Notes: a model not told the origin generated them from the sequence alone. DNA of 17,999 nt from an uncultured Deinococcales bacterium (GCA_937934635.1 CALGZD010000008.1:1-17999); one strand, 5' to 3'; counted from the stretch's first letter, positions 1 through 7,630 are shown. Numbers and translations are program-made.

Positions 1-848
1 AGTCTATATAATGATTGAATATCGTCAGGATCATGTCCAATATCTGTATCTACAATAACGCGATACATGCCCGCTGCTGATTGGACTGGAGCTGTCACAT
101 TAATCGTGACAGTTGCGCTATTACTACTTAAACTACCGTCAGATGCTTGAAAACTAAAATTATCAGTACCAACAAAATTAGTATTTGGACTATATGTCAC
201 GGTGTTAGCAGACACGGTTGACAAGCTTCCATGTTTTGGTTGACTAACTATTGTGTAAGCTAAGCTATCTCCCTCAGCATCATTAGCTTCGAGTGAAATA
301 GCAATATCAGCACCTGAAGATGTTTGCACCTGAGCAGCGTAAGATACAGGTGCTTGATTAGGCGCTGGTGGTGGACTAACATCTACCTTTACCCGAACAA
401 TGATACTAAACCGTTGTTCTGTTTCTAAGCCACTTAAATCAATAACTTTCAAAGCTACATTGTGTGTGCCAATATCAGATTCTGTTGGGGTACCGCTAAG
501 CTCAAACTGGTTTTGGGATATGGATGTGAGCTCGAGCCAACTCGGTATCACCAGCACATGAACAATTAATTGATCTCCAGTATCAGCATCTTGAACCTGA
601 ATACTATAAACATACCTTTCATCCTGCGTTGCTTCTTGAACAGGTGTGCTTATGAATACAGGAACATTAGCAGCAACAGGTGGAAGCTGGGAACCATCAC
701 CATTTTCCACACTTTGCCAAGTGGGTAAACCATCTGCCGTTGTTATTAATTCTTGCCCATCATCTATCGTTGCTTCACACGCAATAAAAATTGCACAAGA
801 AAGAACCATCAAAGTTATAATTATATATTTTTTAAATCTAGTAAGCAT
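1..848 (-). CDS. Ig-like/DUF1593-type nucleoside-hydrolase-like lipoprotein, 5' part only
   Basis: The minus-strand frame is open from ATG 848 to the window edge (282 codons, no stop), so the 3' end lies outside. The N-terminus is a lipoprotein signal: MLTRFKKY, a hydrophobic run, then a lipobox-like FIAC with Cys24. Residues ~63-150 read as a He_PIG/cadherin-like Ig domain (PSWLELTS, FELSGTP). Residues ~166-255 form a second cadherin-like Ig domain (NQAPV, EGDSLAYTI, YSPNTNFVGTDNFSF). The last visible part, YRVIVDTDIGHDPDDIQSL, carries the Asp-rich DTDxGxDxDD signature of nucleoside hydrolases, and DD-QSL is typical of DUF1593 proteins. I infer a surface-anchored glycosidase-like enzyme carried on Ig spacers. 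No strong ribosome binding site precedes the ATG; the signal peptide supports this start. Confident of lipoprotein plus Ig domains, less so of the catalytic domain because it is cut. Confidence 0.8.
   Translation of the reverse strand, partial: MLTRFKKYIIITLMVLSCAIFIACEATIDDGQELITTADGLPTWQSVENGDGSQLPPVAANVPVFISTPVQEATQDERYVYSIQVQDADTGDQLIVHVLVIPSWLELTSISQNQFELSGTPTESDIGTHNVALKVIDLSGLETEQRFSIIVRVKVDVSPPPAPNQAPVSYAAQVQTSSGADIAISLEANDAEGDSLAYTIVSQPKHGSLSTVSANTVTYSPNTNFVGTDNFSFQASDGSLSSNSATVTINVTAPVQSAAGMYRVIVDTDIGHDPDDIQSLYR
530..537. repeat. GCTCGAGC octamer palindrome, copy 1
   Basis: Lies inside the first Ig-like domain of the minus-strand lipoprotein gene; followed by c. Confidence 0.8.
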
Positions 849-897
849 AAGTCTTTAAAAATCAAAGTAAAATACAGATTCCTATTTAGATTGCACA

Positions 898-921
898 AAA
901 TAGAATATGTAAATTCTATTT
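898..921. promoter_or_regulatory. Inverted repeat upstream of lipoprotein gene
   Basis: Perfect 9-bp arms aaatagaat (898-906) and attctattt (913-921) are separated by 6 bp. They lie about 50 bp upstream of the lipoprotein start on the minus strand. This could be an operator, but no regulator is identified and the AT-rich context makes chance palindromes common. Confidence 0.3.
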
Positions 922-1012
922 GGGAAAGGAATCTATATGTAAAACATTTCTCAAGCATTACAAAGCTAACATTTACAGTTGAGGAAAAGCCAGCAAAGAT
1001 TGTTTAGAGCAT

Positions 1013-1050
1013 TTAGACCTTCTCCTGCTACTTAGACCATCTCCTGCTAC
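1013..1050. repeat. 19-bp tandem duplication, 2 copies
   Basis: Copies at 1013-1031 and 1032-1050 differ at one base (t1020 versus a1039); the core is ttagacc then tctcctgctac. It ends 9 bp before the left inverted end of the insertion sequence, so it is just outside the element. It is one of several short tandem duplications in the gene borders of this window. Confidence 0.85.
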
Positions 1051-1059
1051 ACATTTTTA

Positions 1060-1073
1060 CTTGAGTTTAGAGC
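1060..1073 (+). repeat. Left terminal inverted repeat of the IS
   Basis: This 14-bp end matches 2481-2494 perfectly as an inverted repeat. The inner half, tttagagc, also occurs at 1003-1010, outside the element. Confidence 0.85.
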
Positions 1074-1115
1074 GTTAGGCTTGCAAAAAGGGTGAGGAAT
1101 TGTTAATACAGAAGT

Positions 1116-2426
1116 ATGAAAACGGCACAACAATTCCTCAAGGCAGTATACAATAGCGTGGAGAAAAGGCAAGATAGTTATCTAGAGTTAGCACTAGCAT
1201 TAGGAAGTGCTGATTATGTTGAATCAGTAGTTCGTTTAAGTGAAAGCGTTGTGTATAGACGGCAACATAGTACTATTTCAGATACATTAGAAGAAGTAAG
1301 GATTAATCAAACAAAGTGGCTGAAAGCGAATAATGATTTATTTCAAGAGCAGTGTGAAACACTAGAAGGAATAGAAGTTTATAGCGGAGATAGCACTTTT
1401 GTAAAGCGAACAGCAGCAGAAACACTCGAAGGTCGAGTGATGAAAAAGTTGAGTAACCAAGAGTTAGTATTTGGGCATGAAATCTATTGGACAACACGCA
1501 TAGGTGCTGAGGAACATAGCTGGACAGGCATATTGCAGAGTGAACGATTAAGACTTACAGATACAGTTACCACTATGGCAGCCAAACATCTGAAACTTGT
1601 TGATGGTTTAAACGAAAACAAGAAGCTTTATGTTTTAGATGCAGGGCACGGTAAAGATGTACTTAAAGGCTATAAAGACTGTAAACATACAGATATTGTT
1701 GTGCGTCTTAAAGGACATCAGAAATTCTTTGGACCACCTGAACCTAAGCCAGTTGGACGTAAAGGACCCAATCCTAAGCATGGTGAAGCCTTCAAATTAA
1801 GCAAAGCAACAAACCCTGAACAAGAGCAAATCGTAGACTATAAAGGGCAACAACTTCGTATCAGTAGTTGGTCGCAATTACACTATCAGGGCTATGCAGA
1901 TATTCATGGTCGTATCTTAAAACTGGAATTTCTTGATGATAAAGGTCAACCTGTGTTTCAAAAAGCTATTTGGCTGTTTACCACTGCTACAAATATAGCA
2001 GATGTTTTGATTGCTAGAGCTTATCTCTGGCGTAGTAATCACGAATTAACCTTTAGATTTGTCAAACAGCATCTAGCTTTAACGGTTAACAACAGTCCTC
2101 GTATTAAATGCTGTGATAACTGGTATCATGTTGTTGCTTTAGCTATGAATTTACTCTTAAGTATTCGTGACCATGTTCAGATTGAAGCCAAGCCTTGGTA
2201 TCCTCTAAAACAAGACAAGCTTCCTTCTCAAAGACAAACTCAACAACATGCACTTCCCTTTTTCCTCAAGTTGAGTTCCTTCATTAAGCCACCCCAACCT
2301 GCTGGTAAAGGCACTGGTCGTACCCTAGGTTCATCACCCATTCCTAGAACACGTCATCCTGTCGTTAGAAAAACATCTAAACGTATTAAAAAATGCTCTA
2401 AGTGTGGGCATCCTGCTTCTCCTTAA
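1116..2426 (+). CDS. DDE transposase, IS4/IS701-like
   Basis: This 436-residue protein fills the insertion sequence. The acidic residues fit an RNase H-fold DDE transposase: Asp92 in YSGDSTF, Asp175 in VLDAGHGKD, and Glu310 in RSNHELTFRFVKQHL. The last is the usual helix with Glu followed by FRF-KQ. The opening segment (FLKAVYNSVEKRQDSYLELA, then LSESVVYRRQHSTI) resembles transposases I remember from cyanobacterial and related IS, where an N-terminal helical domain precedes the catalytic core. The C-terminus is basic and ends in a CSKCGHP zinc-ribbon-like knuckle at ~425-431. The frame is uninterrupted and all three acidic residues are present, so the protein looks functional. It would catalyse excision and insertion of its own element. 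Confidence 0.9.
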   Translation: MKTAQQFLKAVYNSVEKRQDSYLELALALGSADYVESVVRLSESVVYRRQHSTISDTLEEVRINQTKWLKANNDLFQEQCETLEGIEVYSGDSTFVKRTAAETLEGRVMKKLSNQELVFGHEIYWTTRIGAEEHSWTGILQSERLRLTDTVTTMAAKHLKLVDGLNENKKLYVLDAGHGKDVLKGYKDCKHTDIVVRLKGHQKFFGPPEPKPVGRKGPNPKHGEAFKLSKATNPEQEQIVDYKGQQLRISSWSQLHYQGYADIHGRILKLEFLDDKGQPVFQKAIWLFTTATNIADVLIARAYLWRSNHELTFRFVKQHLALTVNNSPRIKCCDNWYHVVALAMNLLLSIRDHVQIEAKPWYPLKQDKLPSQRQTQQHALPFFLKLSSFIKPPQPAGKGTGRTLGSSPIPRTRHPVVRKTSKRIKKCSKCGHPASP

Positions 2427-2480
2427 GCTTTTTTACAACCTATGACTCTTCGGCAGTCTTTTTTCTATTCTTCTTTTGAG

Positions 2481-2494
2481 GCTCTAAACTCAAG
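2481..2494 (-). repeat. Right terminal inverted repeat of the IS
   Basis: Exact complement of the left end at 1060-1073, starting 54 bp after the transposase stop. Confidence 0.85.
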
Positions 2495-2525
2495 TTTTTA
2501 AATATCTGCTAAATACTATAAGCAA

Positions 2526-2577
2526 TTCCACGATTAACTGCTGTCGCAGTTAATCGGCGAGGCAGACGCCTGTGGAA
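2526..2577. repeat. Cloverleaf-like palindromic repeat element
   Basis: The outer arms ttccac (2526-2531) and gtggaa (2572-2577) enclose two hairpins. The first is a perfect 10-bp stem, gattaactgc (2532-2541) with gcagttaatc (2546-2555), capped by tgtc. The second is aggc (2560-2563) with gcct (2568-2571), capped by agac. The left flank gcaattccacg is repeated in inverted orientation at 14740-14750, and ttccacgatt recurs at 14591-14600. This suggests a dispersed, MITE- or REP-like repeat family. Confidence 0.6.
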
Positions 2578-2713
2578 CTCACACAGGGTGCGAGCAAGAA
2601 TAAAGCCACTCAGTGTGTACAGTTATTTCGTGGAAACGCTGTATATAGCCTGAAAACATATTAACCAGTTTGATCTATCAGGTAGTCTGATTTAAACAGG
2701 AACAACATTGCTA

Positions 2714-2768
2714 CAAGGTATCTTTTCAGAAGACATACCTTGACCAAAGTACTTACCCACCGTATGTC
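2714..2768 (+). promoter_or_regulatory. Candidate operator and promoter of the aldo/keto reductase
   Basis: Arms caaggtat (2714-2721) and ataccttg (2735-2742) form an 8-bp inverted repeat. The right arm overlaps TTGACC (2740-2745), a good -35 match, followed after 17 bp by a weak TATGTC (2763-2768). A palindrome over the -35 box fits a repressor or activator site. The -10 match is poor, so confidence is low. Confidence 0.3.
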
Positions 2769-2858
2769 ACCAGAAAAAATAAGATATACTTCAATTATCA
2801 ACAAGAAATCTTTAGCGGACCTTATACCGCTTCGCTATTGTATTTAGGGAGCTCCACT

Positions 2859-3833
2859 ATGGACTACAAATCAATTGGTCGTACAGGAATCAAGGTTTCA
2901 CCACTATGCTTTGGAACTATGACTTTTGGAGATACGGCCGATGAAAGCACCTCAGCTGAAATTTATAAAAAAGTACGTGATGCAGGCATAAACTTCTTTG
3001 ACTGTGCTGATATTTACGCACAAGGAAAGTCTGAAGAAATTCTGGGAAACTTGATGTATGGTGAACGTGAGCAACTCGTATTGACTTCAAAAGTACACGG
3101 TCCTATGAGTGCAGATATCAATGACAGAGGCTTATCACGAAAACATATAGTCAAAGCTTGCGAGCAAAGTTTAAGACGGCTAAAGACCGAATATCTTGAC
3201 TTTTACTTCGTTCACCAATTTGACGAAAATGTACCTATCGAAGAAACCCTAAAAACACTAGATGATTTAGTACGGCACGGCATGATTCTTTACCCTGCCG
3301 TAAGTAACTGGGCAGCATGGCAAATCGCAAAAGCAGCAGGTATCAGTGCTAAAAGAGAACTAGCGCGTTTTGAACTTATCCAACCTATGTACAACCTAGT
3401 GAAACGTCAAGCTGAAGTTGAAATCCTACCTATGGCACACTCAGAACAAATGGGTGTTGTTCCCTACAATCCTATGGGTGGTGGGCTTTTAACAGGAAAA
3501 TATAACACTAAAAATAAGCCTAAAGATGCTCGTCTCAGCGTCAATGAAATGTACAGCAAACGCTACAATGACACAAACTACCTTAAGGTTGCAAAAGCTT
3601 TTACGAAGTATGCTAAAGATGCAGGTCAAAATCCTGCAATGTTATCTGTCGCATGGGTTAAAGCAAATCCAATAGTAACAGCCCCTATATTTGGTGCAAG
3701 AAAAGTCGAACAACTCACTGAGCCGTTAAAGGCGCTAAGTTACAACATGTCTCAAAAAATGTATAAAGAAATTTCAGCGTTATCACCACAACCACCCCTA
3801 GCTACTGATCGCAGTGAAGAACAGATAACATAA
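2859..3833 (+). CDS. Aldo/keto reductase
   Basis: This 324-residue single-domain (beta/alpha)8 oxidoreductase would reduce aldehydes or ketones with NADPH, or oxidise the alcohol, in the cytoplasm. The start is typical: MDYKSIGRTGIKVSPLCFGT. The catalytic tetrad is in place: Asp48 and Tyr53 (FFDCADIYAQGKSEEILG), Lys78 (LVLTSKV) and His119 (YLDFYFVHQFD). The C-terminal cofactor-binding part contains ARKVEQL, the usual 2'-phosphate/adenosine loop. I chose ATG 2859 over an upstream in-frame TTG (2838) because AGGGAG at 2846-2851 sits 7 bp before it and the protein then starts like its family. Closest in style to the YajO/Tas/beta-subunit-like AKR group. The substrate cannot be told, and neither neighbour gives a pathway. 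Confidence 0.93.
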   Translation: MDYKSIGRTGIKVSPLCFGTMTFGDTADESTSAEIYKKVRDAGINFFDCADIYAQGKSEEILGNLMYGEREQLVLTSKVHGPMSADINDRGLSRKHIVKACEQSLRRLKTEYLDFYFVHQFDENVPIEETLKTLDDLVRHGMILYPAVSNWAAWQIAKAAGISAKRELARFELIQPMYNLVKRQAEVEILPMAHSEQMGVVPYNPMGGGLLTGKYNTKNKPKDARLSVNEMYSKRYNDTNYLKVAKAFTKYAKDAGQNPAMLSVAWVKANPIVTAPIFGARKVEQLTEPLKALSYNMSQKMYKEISALSPQPPLATDRSEEQIT

Positions 3834-4138
3834 AACTTTTCTTACAAAAATCTTGTATCGAGAAAGCCTCTAAACAATAATGACTAACTTTCTCTTTCTA
3901 CTCCCTAAAGGTAACTACTAGGGGTATTGACACACCGTCTGTGACGCAAATCTTGTTTCTGTATTTCAGTGAGGTTTAGTACATTATAGACATTTTCGGT
4001 GTATCTTGAGAAAACGAGTGATTTCTTCTCATTTTAGATATCGCCCTAGACGCAGGATCACATTCCCTAAATTTTGTCAATAGGGTGAGTAGTTACCTTT
4101 AGACAAAGCATTAGGGTAAACGCATTAGGGGAGTTGTT
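3834..4138. other. Gap between aldo/keto reductase and aconitase X genes
   Basis: This 305-bp stretch shows no gene. Weak signals only: arms gagaaag (3860-3866) and ctttctc (3888-3894), followed by a few T, might end the upstream transcript but have a 21-nt loop. A TTGACA (3927-3932) lacks a good -10 at 17 bp. A 6-bp inverted repeat tgagaa/ttctca lies at 4007-4031. The AGGGGAG at 4127-4133 is the ribosome binding site of the next gene. Confidence 0.5.
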
Positions 4139-5407
4139 ATGAGTGCCTTAGTTTTAACAGAAAAAGATAAGGCAATGCTTGCTGGTGAAGAGGGTAGAGG
4201 CAAGCAGTTTGCCATGCGGATTATGAGCCAGATGGCTACGGCAATGGGAGCAAAGAAGCTAGTAGATATTGTATCTGCCCATATTGACGGTTGTCTTTAC
4301 AATGGTCAGACAAGCCTTGATTTTGTGAATCACGCTTTGGAGATTGGTGCGGAGGTTAGTGTGCCAACGACACTCAATGTGGGCACTTTAGACTTGATTC
4401 ATCCAGAACTTTTTTTAGGTAAAGAAAAAGTAGCCAGTGCTGGAAAGGCAATCATGGAAGGTTACCAGAAGCTGGGTTGTAGACCAACCTTTACCTGTGC
4501 GCCATACCAACTACCTGACAGACCTGCCTTTGGTGAGCACATCGCTTGGGCAGAATCGAATGCAATTGTCTTTGCAAATTCTGTACTTGGTGCCAGAAGT
4601 AATCGCTATGGTGATTTCATTGATTTATGTGCTGCTATTACAGGGCGAGTGCCTTACGCTGGCTTTCACACCGATGAAGGGCGTAGGGGACAGCATGTCT
4701 TTGAGCTTGAGGGCTTTTCGGATGAATTGCTTGCTCAAGAAACGATGTTTACAGCTTTAGGGCTGTATGTTGGGCGCAAGACTGAATCACGAGTGCCAGT
4801 GATTGTTGGTTTGCCACAAGACCCGCCTGAAGATTATTTAAGAGCTTTAGGTGCAGCTACCGCTACAAGCGGTGGGGTTGGTATCTATCATGCAGTAGGC
4901 ATTACCCCAGAAGCAGCAAGCTTAGAAGATGCTTTACAGAATCAAGAAGCAGAACAAATAGATGTAGTGAAACCAGAAGACTTGCGACAGGTTTTAAAGA
5001 ATTTGACGACAGCAAGCTATCAGGAAAAACTAGTGGCAGTCTGTTTGGGTACGCCTCATTTTTCAATCCATGAATTTGAAGCTTTAATGGTGGTTTTGGA
5101 GAATTACTCAGGAAAAGTGAAAATGGAATTTTATATCAATACAGGGCGTCATGTGCTTCAGCAACTTGAGGAACGTGGGCATGTGAAAGCGCTTGAGGCA
5201 AGAGGGATACAGCTTGTGATTGATACCTGTACGTATCTCACACCAATTTTGAAAGACCTCAATGGTGTGGTTATGACTAATTCTGGTAAGTGGGCGTATT
5301 ATGCGCCTGGGAATATTGGTGTGCAGGTGGCTTTTGGTAGTTTGGAGGACTGTGTCAAGTCTGCTTACCTTGGGGAGGTGAGTCAGGATGAGCGAGTCTG
5401 GTCTTGA
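4139..5407 (+). CDS. Aconitase X catalytic (large) subunit
   Basis: This 422-residue cytoplasmic Fe-S dehydratase is of the aconitase X (DUF521) family. Family marks are SAHIDGCLYNG (46-56), VPTTLNVGTLD (75-85), TCAPYQLPD (119-127), NSVLGARSNRYGDFIDLCAAITGR (147-170, interrupted only by my residue limit in spirit), GTPHFS (304-309), IDTCTYLTP (361-369) and MTNSGKWAYYAPG (379-391). Cys120 and Cys364 are likely cluster ligands. From memory, some relatives have Cys where this protein has Thr305 before PHFS. Characterised bacterial two-subunit members dehydrate cis-3-hydroxy-L-proline to pyrroline-2-carboxylate, while archaeal ones dehydrate mevalonate 5-phosphate. The separate small subunit and bacterial context favour the first, but no proline-pathway neighbour (reductase, epimerase) is present to confirm it. 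AGGGGAG lies 5 bp before the ATG. The 3' end overlaps the small-subunit gene by 20 bp. Confidence 0.9.
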   Translation: MSALVLTEKDKAMLAGEEGRGKQFAMRIMSQMATAMGAKKLVDIVSAHIDGCLYNGQTSLDFVNHALEIGAEVSVPTTLNVGTLDLIHPELFLGKEKVASAGKAIMEGYQKLGCRPTFTCAPYQLPDRPAFGEHIAWAESNAIVFANSVLGARSNRYGDFIDLCAAITGRVPYAGFHTDEGRRGQHVFELEGFSDELLAQETMFTALGLYVGRKTESRVPVIVGLPQDPPEDYLRALGAATATSGGVGIYHAVGITPEAASLEDALQNQEAEQIDVVKPEDLRQVLKNLTTASYQEKLVAVCLGTPHFSIHEFEALMVVLENYSGKVKMEFYINTGRHVLQQLEERGHVKALEARGIQLVIDTCTYLTPILKDLNGVVMTNSGKWAYYAPGNIGVQVAFGSLEDCVKSAYLGEVSQDERVWS

Positions 5408-5846
5408 ATCTCAACAATTTGAAGTAAAGGCTTTGTTTTCGTCACCTAGTCGAGTCGCAGGTGAGGTTTTGGTACTCGAAGAGCCACTGAGTTTTTGGGG
5501 TGGCTTTGATTTGGAAACTGGGAGTATTTGCGATCAGAATCATCCGCAGGTGGGGACGGTATTGACCAACAAGGTGCTTGTGTTGAGGAGTGGAAGGGGC
5601 TCGAGCTCCGCCAGCTCTGTCTTAGCCGAGTCTATCCGCAGTGGTGTCGGACCCTGTGCCATTCTTATGAAAGACCCCGACGCAATTTTGGCACTTGGTT
5701 CGATTGTGGCAGCCGAACTTTACGATCTGTACTGTCCTGTAGCTGTAGTGGATGAAGAAAACTGGCAAAGTTTGCTAAATGCTAAGCAAGTAGCTATTGA
5801 GGTATTAACACAGGATGACCAAGTTATTTTGCAACTTCTTAATTAG
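5388..5846 (+). CDS. Aconitase X small (swivel) subunit, DUF126
   Basis: This 152-residue partner of the preceding large subunit corresponds to the mobile swivel domain that closes over the active site in aconitase-type enzymes. Family marks are GEVLVLEEPLSFWGGFD (25-41), then TGSICDQNHPQVG and LRSGRGSSSASSVLAE (about 66-81), whose Ser-rich loop is the hallmark of DUF126. The ATG lies inside the last codons of the large subunit in another frame, behind a strong GGGGAGGTGAG at 5372-5382. Translation is therefore probably coupled and the two subunits made in step. The segment around the Ser-rich loop is more GC-rich than the flanks, and the octamer GCTCGAGC falls here (5599-5606). In some organisms the two parts are fused; here they are separate. 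Confidence 0.92.
   Translation: MSESGLESQQFEVKALFSSPSRVAGEVLVLEEPLSFWGGFDLETGSICDQNHPQVGTVLTNKVLVLRSGRGSSSASSVLAESIRSGVGPCAILMKDPDAILALGSIVAAELYDLYCPVAVVDEENWQSLLNAKQVAIEVLTQDDQVILQLLN
5599..5606. repeat. GCTCGAGC octamer palindrome, copy 2
   Basis: Lies in the aconitase X small-subunit gene at the Ser-rich loop; on the minus strand it reads GCTCGAGCCCC. Confidence 0.8.
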
Positions 5847-6179
5847 TTGAAGTAGTGCTCATTTGGGGCTTGTAAAGCACATTATTCTCATACTCTATAT
5901 ATTCTTTAATTATGTATTGAAACAACAGCCTTGAAAGTCCGAAATTTACCGTGTTACAAACAGATTAAGGTACGTTAACAGTTGCTCATAAGATTATACC
6001 TACTACCTGTAGTTTTAGGGATTTATAGTTTTGAGGTTATGCCTGAATAGAGTAGTTAAACATCAGCATGAGATAGCTTTAGGATGTTGTGGGGATGTCT
6101 GAATAAAAGATTTGTTTGGTGACTATTTATTTCAAATTTATCTACATATGAATTAATGCGATAGAAAGGGAGTTTTATT
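5847..6179. other. Gap between aconitase X and orphan binding-protein genes
   Basis: This AT-rich stretch of 333 bp has no visible gene and no clear terminator; gtgct/agcac near 5862 is only 5 bp with a long loop. A near-repeat atg(c/t)ctgaata(g/a)a occurs at 6039-6051 and 6095-6107. I could not find a convincing -35/-10 pair. AAAGGGAG ends 7 bp before the next ATG and is its ribosome binding site. The length suggests a separate transcription unit. Confidence 0.5.
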
Positions 6180-7415
6180 ATGAATCTAAAAAGAAAATTT
6201 ATTGAAAGCCTTTTGGTCATTTCAGCATTGCTAATGAGTTTTGGCTTTGCACAAGAGTTTATTACGATTGCAACACCACAAAATCCAGAGATTGTAAATC
6301 AACTTAAGCCAATCGTGGACGCTATTAATGAGAATAGCTCTAGCTACCAACTAAGACATGTGTCGATACCTGGCGATTTTCAAGCTTATGTAAAATCAGA
6401 GGTTGATTATGGTCAAGGCGCTGATATCTACTGGGTAAACCAGCAAGAGATGTCACTTGCACTGCAAGATAACTTCCAAGCTTTGAACATGTGCATGGCA
6501 CATGAAGATCGCTACACCGTTGGTGATATGAGTGATTATCATTCTCAGATTATTGAGACTGGCGTTATCAACCAAATTATGTATGGTCTGCCTGTGCGCT
6601 CGAGCCCGATTGTTGCTTTCCTCAATGTTGACTTGTTCAATAAAGCAGGTGTGGAACTACCAAACAGATATTGGAATTGGAATGACTTTCAGCAAATTGC
6701 CCAAAGTTTAACAGGTGATGCTAATGGTGATGGCTTTGTGGACCAGTGGGGCTTTGTGGCAGATGGAAGTCCACCACCACAGATGTTTGTTTGGCAAGCG
6801 GGTGGTGAAGTTATTAGCCCTTACTTTGATGAAGTACCCATTGATTCAGAAGAAGCAATAGCTGCACTAGACTTTTATCGCAGTTTTGCGCCTGCTCGCC
6901 AGCGTTTAGCAGCAAATGCATCTAGTGAGTTGCTCTTTAGAGCAGGGAGTCAGGCTATCTACTTTGGAAGTGCTGCTAAGGACTATTCAGCAGTAGGTAA
7001 CATTGCAATGCAGCAAGTACCTCGTCACCCAAAAACAAATAGCAATGTAACTTTTGCATGGACTGAGCTTTTAGCTATTTCAAGAAATGCTACGCATCCA
7101 GCTGTTTGTGATGTTGTGCAAGACATTGCTGATGCTGTACACGTGACAATGGGTGAATCTCCACGCATTTCACATGCAACTCCTGAAATCTACGGTGATT
7201 TTAATCCTTCAAAAAGAGCTTATGCAGAAGTGGTGCTAAATTCTATGCAGCAGATGCGTAGTCCAAAAGTCTTTGAAAGTCAGTCTGATTTTTATAGCAT
7301 ATTCTGGACAAATCTTGTAGCTTCAATGATGAGTGGTGACATCACTATGTCAACTGCTGAATTAGTTGAGCTTGTTAAACCGATGCTAGAAAGTCATTTG
7401 CCGCCACCGTTTTAA
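6180..7415 (+). CDS. ABC transporter extracellular solute-binding protein, family 1 (orphan)
   Basis: This 411-residue periplasmic sugar-type binding protein would capture substrate for an ABC importer. It has a signal peptide (MNLKRKF, hydrophobic 9-22, cleavage likely at GFA24|Q25). The family 1 pattern follows: ITIATPQNPEI, GADIYWVNQQEM, GLPVRSSPIVAFLNVDLFNKAG, then WNWNDFQQIAQSLT. The loop DANGDGFVDQWGF (180-192) is an EF-hand-like Asp/Asn loop seen in many of these proteins, which may bind calcium. No permease or ATPase is adjacent. The only permeases in the window (12779-14493) have their own binding protein, which is clearly different. It could supply an alternative ligand to a distant transporter or act in sensing. 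Ligand unknown, probably a carbohydrate. Confidence 0.88.
   Translation: MNLKRKFIESLLVISALLMSFGFAQEFITIATPQNPEIVNQLKPIVDAINENSSSYQLRHVSIPGDFQAYVKSEVDYGQGADIYWVNQQEMSLALQDNFQALNMCMAHEDRYTVGDMSDYHSQIIETGVINQIMYGLPVRSSPIVAFLNVDLFNKAGVELPNRYWNWNDFQQIAQSLTGDANGDGFVDQWGFVADGSPPPQMFVWQAGGEVISPYFDEVPIDSEEAIAALDFYRSFAPARQRLAANASSELLFRAGSQAIYFGSAAKDYSAVGNIAMQQVPRHPKTNSNVTFAWTELLAISRNATHPAVCDVVQDIADAVHVTMGESPRISHATPEIYGDFNPSKRAYAEVVLNSMQQMRSPKVFESQSDFYSIFWTNLVASMMSGDITMSTAELVELVKPMLESHLPPPF
6598..6605. repeat. GCTCGAGC octamer palindrome, copy 3
   Basis: In the orphan binding-protein gene. It extends to gctcgagcccgatt, the same 14-mer as copy 4 but read in another frame (R-S-S-P-I). Confidence 0.8.
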
Positions 7416-7450
7416 ACTGGCATTTTAAACTAGCATTCTAAACTGGCATT
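7412..7450. repeat. 13-bp tandem repeat, 3 copies, over the stop codon
   Basis: Units 7412-7424, 7425-7437 and 7438-7450 read (t/c)taaact(g/a)gcatt. The first unit contains the TAA stop of the orphan binding protein, so the repeat looks like an expansion of the gene's own tail. Confidence 0.8.
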
Positions 7451-7504
7451 TTATTTGTTGGCAGTCTAAAATCATCATAATTAATGTGTTTGCACTCATA
7501 TTCA

Positions 7505-7532
7505 TTGAGCTCAAATAAAGGTTCAATATTAT
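7505..7532 (+). promoter_or_regulatory. Candidate promoter of the first DUF6152 gene
   Basis: TTGAGC (7505-7510) and TATTAT (7527-7532) are 16 bp apart, with 4/6 and 5/6 matches to sigma-70 consensus. A start near 7539 would place the hairpin 7561-7582 in the leader of the gene at 7631. Confidence 0.35.
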
Positions 7533-7560
7533 GTGTTATAGAGAAGACGTTATAACTTTT

Positions 7561-7582
7561 GAGGTCGCTGACAAGCGACCTC
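7561..7582 (+). terminator. Hairpin, terminator or attenuator
   Basis: A perfect 9-bp stem, gaggtcgct (7561-7569) and agcgacctc (7574-7582), has a gaca loop. The following tail is T-rich but broken (ttgcgttgtatttg). It may end the transcript of the upstream binding-protein gene. If the promoter at 7505-7532 is real, it sits in the leader of the DUF6152 gene and could attenuate it. Confidence 0.5.
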
Positions 7583-7630
7583 TTGCGTTGTATTTGTTTG
7601 TATTTTTGGATTTTATTTTGGAGGCAGATT

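Larger units (their letters stand above)
1060..2494 (+). mobile_element. Complete insertion sequence with DDE transposase
   Basis: The element is bounded by perfect 14-bp inverted ends: cttgagtttagagc at 1060-1073 and its exact complement at 2481-2494. The hexamer ttttta flanks both sides (1054-1059 and 2495-2500) and may be the target duplication. The A/T-only flank makes this less certain, and if the ends are read as 15 bp (acttgag...) the duplication would be tttt. The 1435-bp element holds one intact transposase frame and no passenger gene. Size, single frame and the DDE layout fit IS4/IS701-like groups. I cannot assign a named IS without a database search. Confidence 0.85.
2496..2858. 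other. Gap between the IS and the aldo/keto reductase gene
   Basis: No gene is visible in this 363-bp stretch. It holds a three-way-junction palindrome (2526-2577). The 12-mer tggaaacgctgt (2631-2642) recurs at 8421-8432. A palindrome overlaps a promoter-like hexamer (2714-2768), and a short agcgg/ccgct hairpin lies just before the ribosome binding site of the next gene. The region looks like remains of dispersed repeats plus a promoter. Confidence 0.6.

Noticed and set aside
753..1007. Plus-strand reading frame upstream of the IS
   Set aside because: It is antisense to the lipoprotein start and runs through AT-rich intergenic DNA, with no family features or ribosome binding site.
2526..2577. 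tRNA-like cloverleaf
   Set aside because: It is too short (52 bp), has no T-loop or anticodon-arm consensus, and its flank recurs elsewhere as a repeat.
3927..3932. TTGACA as the aconitase X promoter
   Set aside because: There is no acceptable -10 at 16-18 bp; a -35 word alone is not enough in AT-rich DNA.
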